Below are positions 7,410 to 10,232 of a DNA stretch of 10,232 nt, in pieces. Numbering within the stretch: position 1 is the first letter of the stretch; every line of letters starts with the position of its first letter. The notes beneath the pieces are model-generated. The model was not told the origin of the DNA, did not search any database, and saw nothing but the letters and a program-made list of their open reading frames with translations. Source of the DNA: Eubacterium sp. Lineage in GTDB: Bacteria > Bacillota > Clostridia > Lachnospirales > Lachnospiraceae. The stretch lies in assembly GCA_017445525.1 (NCBI GenBank), contig JAFSTZ010000154.1:1-10232 (forward strand), written 5' to 3'. Position numbers and translations under genes: made by a program.

Positions 7410-8677
7410 TAACTGAAGCAACTATATCAGTCGTGTGTGTGTTTATCATTCTTATGACGGCATGCGGGTTTTATGCATTGCCTTCAGGTGAAAAAAAAGG
7501 CAGAGTTTTTTTTATGGTTCTGCTGTTTTTTTCGTTGATGCATATCATCGGCGATGGCGCTCTCAGGGCAACGGTCGGGACAACCCGGGCATGGAGTTGG
7601 AGTGATATGGAGGGTGGAGCATTTATATATGTTGTGCTCTTTATAGCCGGCCTGATGGGTGCGATCCAGTCGGTGTTTGATATGGTCTGGATAAAGACAC
7701 ACGAAAAGACGTCCATCGGGGTTTTGGTAATACAGCAGGTTCCGCTGTTGTTGTTGACCATAATCATAATTGCTATCAGAAAACCCGAGTTATCACTTAT
7801 TATCAGGTATCTTCCGCTTGTATATGCACTGATCTGCTTTTTGCTTTCGATATGGTATTTTGAGAAATTGAATGCCGGTATCAGATGTGGTCTTATAGTT
7901 GCCACGATAGGGAGTGTGCTTGTATTTTTATGCAATTCGCTTTTGCATATAACCGATATACCGTTGCTTCTTCCGCTTGTTTTGATAGTGATCGCAGTAT
8001 CGTTTGACGGAAGGGGTAGACTGTTATCTGATGAGTCGGATGAGGAGGAGATCATCATTACGACCGCAAAAGCCGGATCTGCCGCAGATGAGAGAGCGTC
8101 AGAAAAGACTACCGGTAAAGATGTTTCGTCAGAGCCGGAGGTTGAGCTCTCTGAGCTTGAACAGATGATGATGGATCAGAAAAAACGCAGTGATGGCGGC
8201 AAATTGGAGCTTGGTGATGAGAAGGAAGTTCCCGTTGCTGATGATACGGTATCGGCTGTCAAAGAGCAGCCTGCTGTTGCAGCTATGCGGGAGGTACAGC
8301 CTGCGCCTGCTGTTTCCACTCAAACTGCTTCACTAGATACTATACCTATCATGGAGTTTCTGGAGGCAGCGACAGTGCTTACGGCGGAGTCTGATTCTGA
8401 AGCAGAGAATGCGATGCAAAGGCTGTCACAGGTTGATGAGACGTTGACAGATGTACTTCATGCTCGTCCGCTCATACTTGAAAAGGATCTGAATGAGTTT
8501 TATCACAGGATGAAAAAGGCGGTGTCCGATAAGGATCATGATACCTGCCTTGAGATCATGTCGGAGATGAGTGAATATAGATTTTCGGGAATACATGTAA
8601 CGAGATATGAGAGGATACGGCATGCGGTGATGGATGCTGATTGGAAGTCCGTTGAGAGGGAGCTGAAGGGGTTCTGA
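7406..8677 (+). CDS. Orphan membrane protein: about seven helices plus a long acidic cytoplasmic tail
   Basis: I do not recognise this 423-residue protein. The N-terminal 200 residues hold about seven hydrophobic segments (roughly 6-24, 34-53, 72-95, 104-123, 131-152, 160-179 and 185-200), a layout like the membrane sensor part of some Clostridia signalling proteins. There is no kinase, GGDEF or other catalytic domain that I can see. Residues 205-310 form a charged, low-complexity, probably disordered linker rich in Glu, Asp and Ala (DESDEEE at 209-215). Residues 311-423 look helical and folded, with a C-terminal pattern (DTCLEIMSEM, then YERIRHAVMDADWKSVEREL) resembling a helical-repeat module. 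The start ATG overlaps the folBK stop (ATGA) and has AAGGAG upstream inside folBK, suggesting translational coupling. It is followed 12 bases after the stop by hairpin C. A link to folate metabolism is only suggested by position. Confidence 0.85.
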   Translation: MITEATISVVCVFIILMTACGFYALPSGEKKGRVFFMVLLFFSLMHIIGDGALRATVGTTRAWSWSDMEGGAFIYVVLFIAGLMGAIQSVFDMVWIKTHEKTSIGVLVIQQVPLLLLTIIIIAIRKPELSLIIRYLPLVYALICFLLSIWYFEKLNAGIRCGLIVATIGSVLVFLCNSLLHITDIPLLLPLVLIVIAVSFDGRGRLLSDESDEEEIIITTAKAGSAADERASEKTTGKDVSSEPEVELSELEQMMMDQKKRSDGGKLELGDEKEVPVADDTVSAVKEQPAVAAMREVQPAPAVSTQTASLDTIPIMEFLEAATVLTAESDSEAENAMQRLSQVDETLTDVLHARPLILEKDLNEFYHRMKKAVSDKDHDTCLEIMSEMSEYRFSGIHVTRYERIRHAVMDADWKSVERELKGF

Positions 8678-8689
8678 TGGAAATGGTGC

Positions 8690-8765
8690 CGGGAGCGCTG
8701 ATGTTCGACATACATTTTGATCGCACGATGAAGTGCTCTCAAAATGTATGCGAACGCCGCTCCCG
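8690..8765 (+). repeat. Long 3' UTR hairpin, element C (same family as 1761-1838)
   Basis: The outer stem CGGGAGCG (8690-8697) with CGCTCCCG (8758-8765) is identical to element B. The internal loop is CTGAT opposite GC, then GTTCG (8703-8707) pairs with CGAAC (8751-8755). The long stem pairs CATACATTTTGA (8709-8720) with TCAAAATGTATG (8739-8750). GCAC (8723-8726) with GTGC (8733-8736) closes a GATGAA loop. It starts 12 bases after the stop of the membrane-protein gene and lies 53 bases beyond the pheA stop on the other strand, so it could serve transcripts from both sides. No T-tract follows on the plus strand. Confidence 0.85.
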
Positions 8766-8818
8766 TATCAATTTACAGCAGAACAGTTCAGCTCCGCGCG
8801 GGGTCAACGGACTGAGGT

Positions 8819-9964
8819 TTATATAGAAGCGTAGTTTCCAAGAACTTTGATATAAGAGCACTCTTCGTGGATGCCGCGGAGGGCGTTTTTGACTTCCGGG
8901 TCATCGAGGTTGCCCTCTATGTCGATGAAGAAACGGTATTTCCACTGGCGACCGGGGATGGGGCGCGACTCGATGAGGGTCATATTTATCCCATTGAAGA
9001 TGAAGTGGGAGAGCATACGATAGAGGCTTCCGCTGACGTGCGGGAGCTCCATACAGAGGCTGATCTTATCAGCCTTTTTTGTATACAGTTTATTGGTTCC
9101 TATCACTATAAAACGTGTGGAATTGTCCTTCTCTGTCTGGATGTTCTGTGCTACTACAGACAGTTTGTATATATCGGCGGCAGTGATGCCTGCGATGGCT
9201 GCCTGTGAGGGATCGCCATCTTCAAAAACCTTCTTGGCTGCAGAAGCGGTGCTCTCAAACTCAACACCTTTGATCTCAGGGTGGTTCTCTAAAAATGTAC
9301 GGCACTGCATCAGTCCCTGCGGGTGAGAGTATACAGTACGTATCTCATCGAGATGGGCTCCGGGCAGACCGAGGAGACACTGATTAATCTCCATCACGTG
9401 CTCGCCGAGTATGTATATGGGATACTCCAGTATGATATCGTAGTTTGCGGTTATACCGCCGGTAGAAGAGTTCTCTATAGGCAGAACTCCGTAGTCGGCC
9501 ATGCCGTCACAAACTGCTTCCATAACACCGCGGAATGTTCTTTTATGATGACCGTCCACCTTGGAACCGAATATCTCCTGCATGGCAGCCTGTGTATATG
9601 ATCCCTTGACACCGAAATAATAGACGGTGTTGTATTCATCAAAGGACATATCATCGATCTGATCAAAATCAGCTATGGACAGAGTATCATCCATGATGCG
9701 GTTCATCAGGGTGTATTGATATTTCCGGCTGAGTGACATTATCTGTTCATACAACTCGCGTATGGCATCCTTGTTGAAGCCGTTATGTGCCAGTCCTTCA
9801 AGCATGTCAAGCTTCTCGTTTTCACGATCCTTATCAAGCACAGCGAGTCCGTTTTTGATCTTATATTCGGCCACATCGCCCGAGACGCGCATACGCTCCT
9901 CGAAAAGCTCAACAATCTTCTTATCTATCTCATCAATCCTGTTTCTCGATTCAATTAAATTCAT
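8819..9964 (-). CDS. pheA: Bifunctional chorismate mutase / prephenate dehydratase (P-protein)
   Basis: This 381-residue enzyme rearranges chorismate to prephenate and dehydrates and decarboxylates it to phenylpyruvate, the route to phenylalanine. Residues 1-85 are an AroQ-type chorismate mutase (R7, R10 region, RIDEIDKKIVELFEERM, then K36 and the D-K-R-E motif near 44-48). Residues 114-290 are the prephenate dehydratase, with GVKGSYTQ (118-125), PIENSSTGG (162-170) and NSTRF (281-285), which includes the catalytic Thr-Arg-Phe. Residues 300-381 form an ACT domain with GSLYR (312-316) and ESRP (332-335), the phenylalanine feedback site. ATG at 9964 is preferred over the GTG at 9967 because AGGGAG lies eight bases upstream. 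The stop is TAA at 8821-8819. It shares one base with the preceding gene's stop (TGATG), suggesting coupled translation. It converges on the membrane-protein gene. Confidence 0.97.
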   Translation of the reverse strand: MNLIESRNRIDEIDKKIVELFEERMRVSGDVAEYKIKNGLAVLDKDRENEKLDMLEGLAHNGFNKDAIRELYEQIMSLSRKYQYTLMNRIMDDTLSIADFDQIDDMSFDEYNTVYYFGVKGSYTQAAMQEIFGSKVDGHHKRTFRGVMEAVCDGMADYGVLPIENSSTGGITANYDIILEYPIYILGEHVMEINQCLLGLPGAHLDEIRTVYSHPQGLMQCRTFLENHPEIKGVEFESTASAAKKVFEDGDPSQAAIAGITAADIYKLSVVAQNIQTEKDNSTRFIVIGTNKLYTKKADKISLCMELPHVSGSLYRMLSHFIFNGINMTLIESRPIPGRQWKYRFFIDIEGNLDDPEVKNALRGIHEECSYIKVLGNYASI

Positions 9965-10232
9965 CACGCATACTCCCTGATAAACTCCGTGAACTCACTC
10001 TCCGGCATGGGTTTGGCGAAGAAATACCCCTGTATCACATCGCACCCTGCATCCTTCAAAAAATCCACCTGCTCGCGTGTCTCAACTCCCTCGCACAGCA
10101 CGATCATCTTCAACTCCTTGCCCATGCGGATAACATTGTTGAGCACGACCTTATCGTTATGATTCAGAGCCTTTCCTCTGTGCATAAATACTCCGTCGAT
10201 CTTCAGAATATCTATAGGTATTTCACTTATCA
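9964..10232 (-). CDS. EAL-domain protein, C-terminal end (5' end outside window)
   Basis: The frame stays open to the right edge, so only about the last 88 residues are present; an ATG at 10185 is internal. EAL domains hydrolyse cyclic di-GMP to pGpG. The visible motifs are typical of an active-type domain: IPIDILKIDGVF (Lys and Asp of the KID motif), CEGVET, and GCDVIQGYFFAKPMP near the C-terminus. The EAL motif itself and the other metal ligands lie outside the window, as would any GGDEF, PAS or receiver domain, so catalytic activity cannot be judged. The TGA stop (9966-9964) shares its last base with the pheA start codon. This pairing with an amino acid biosynthesis gene is probably neighbourhood only, but coupled expression is likely. 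Confidence 0.9.
   Translation of the reverse strand, partial: ISEIPIDILKIDGVFMHRGKALNHNDKVVLNNVIRMGKELKMIVLCEGVETREQVDFLKDAGCDVIQGYFFAKPMPESEFTEFIREYA

Noticed and set aside
8766..8818. Second terminator-like hairpin after pheA (minus strand, CTCC/GGGG core)
   Set aside because: Only four core pairs including a wobble, no T-tract on either strand, and outer pairings compete with each other.

Overview
This window looks like a chromosomal segment of an anaerobic Clostridia bacterium, most likely family Lachnospiraceae. The grounds are the style of SerC, SerA and FolC, purine-rich Shine-Dalgarno sites, moderate GC, and a DAHP synthase, FolE, FolB-FolK and PheA of that flavour. The assignment is by recognition only; genus is not resolved. 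Almost all of it is housekeeping biosynthesis. No phage, insertion sequence, CRISPR array, tRNA or rRNA is visible.

Left part (1-1941): the C-terminal end of the acetolactate synthase large subunit (ilvB), a structured 126-bp intergenic element touching the ilvB stop codon, then serC, followed by a strong long hairpin (element B) and a leader-like region before serA.

Middle (1942-8677): a run of plus-strand genes, serA, folC, a class I DAHP synthase (aroF type), folE, a fused folB-folK gene, and an orphan seven-helix membrane protein whose start overlaps the folBK stop by ATGA. SerC and SerA perform two successive steps from 3-phosphoglycerate towards serine, and serine supplies one-carbon units to folate. 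DAHP synthase opens the shikimate pathway to chorismate, the source of p-aminobenzoate. FolE, FolB and FolK make the pterin half and FolC joins and extends glutamate. folP (dihydropteroate synthase) is not in the window.

Right part (8678-10232): a second copy of the long hairpin (element C) lies between convergent genes. On the minus strand, the end of an EAL-domain protein gene (probable c-di-GMP phosphodiesterase, cut by the window edge) overlaps by one base the start of pheA (chorismate mutase / prephenate dehydratase / ACT).

The least explained signal is the non-coding one. Elements B and C are about 77-bp hairpins, each starting exactly 12 bases after a stop codon, in the same orientation. 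Their loops and outer stems are conserved, and at two positions the middle stem differs by compensated base-pair changes. A larger multi-stem element (A) occupies the same kind of position after ilvB. No gap between genes exceeds 300 bases.
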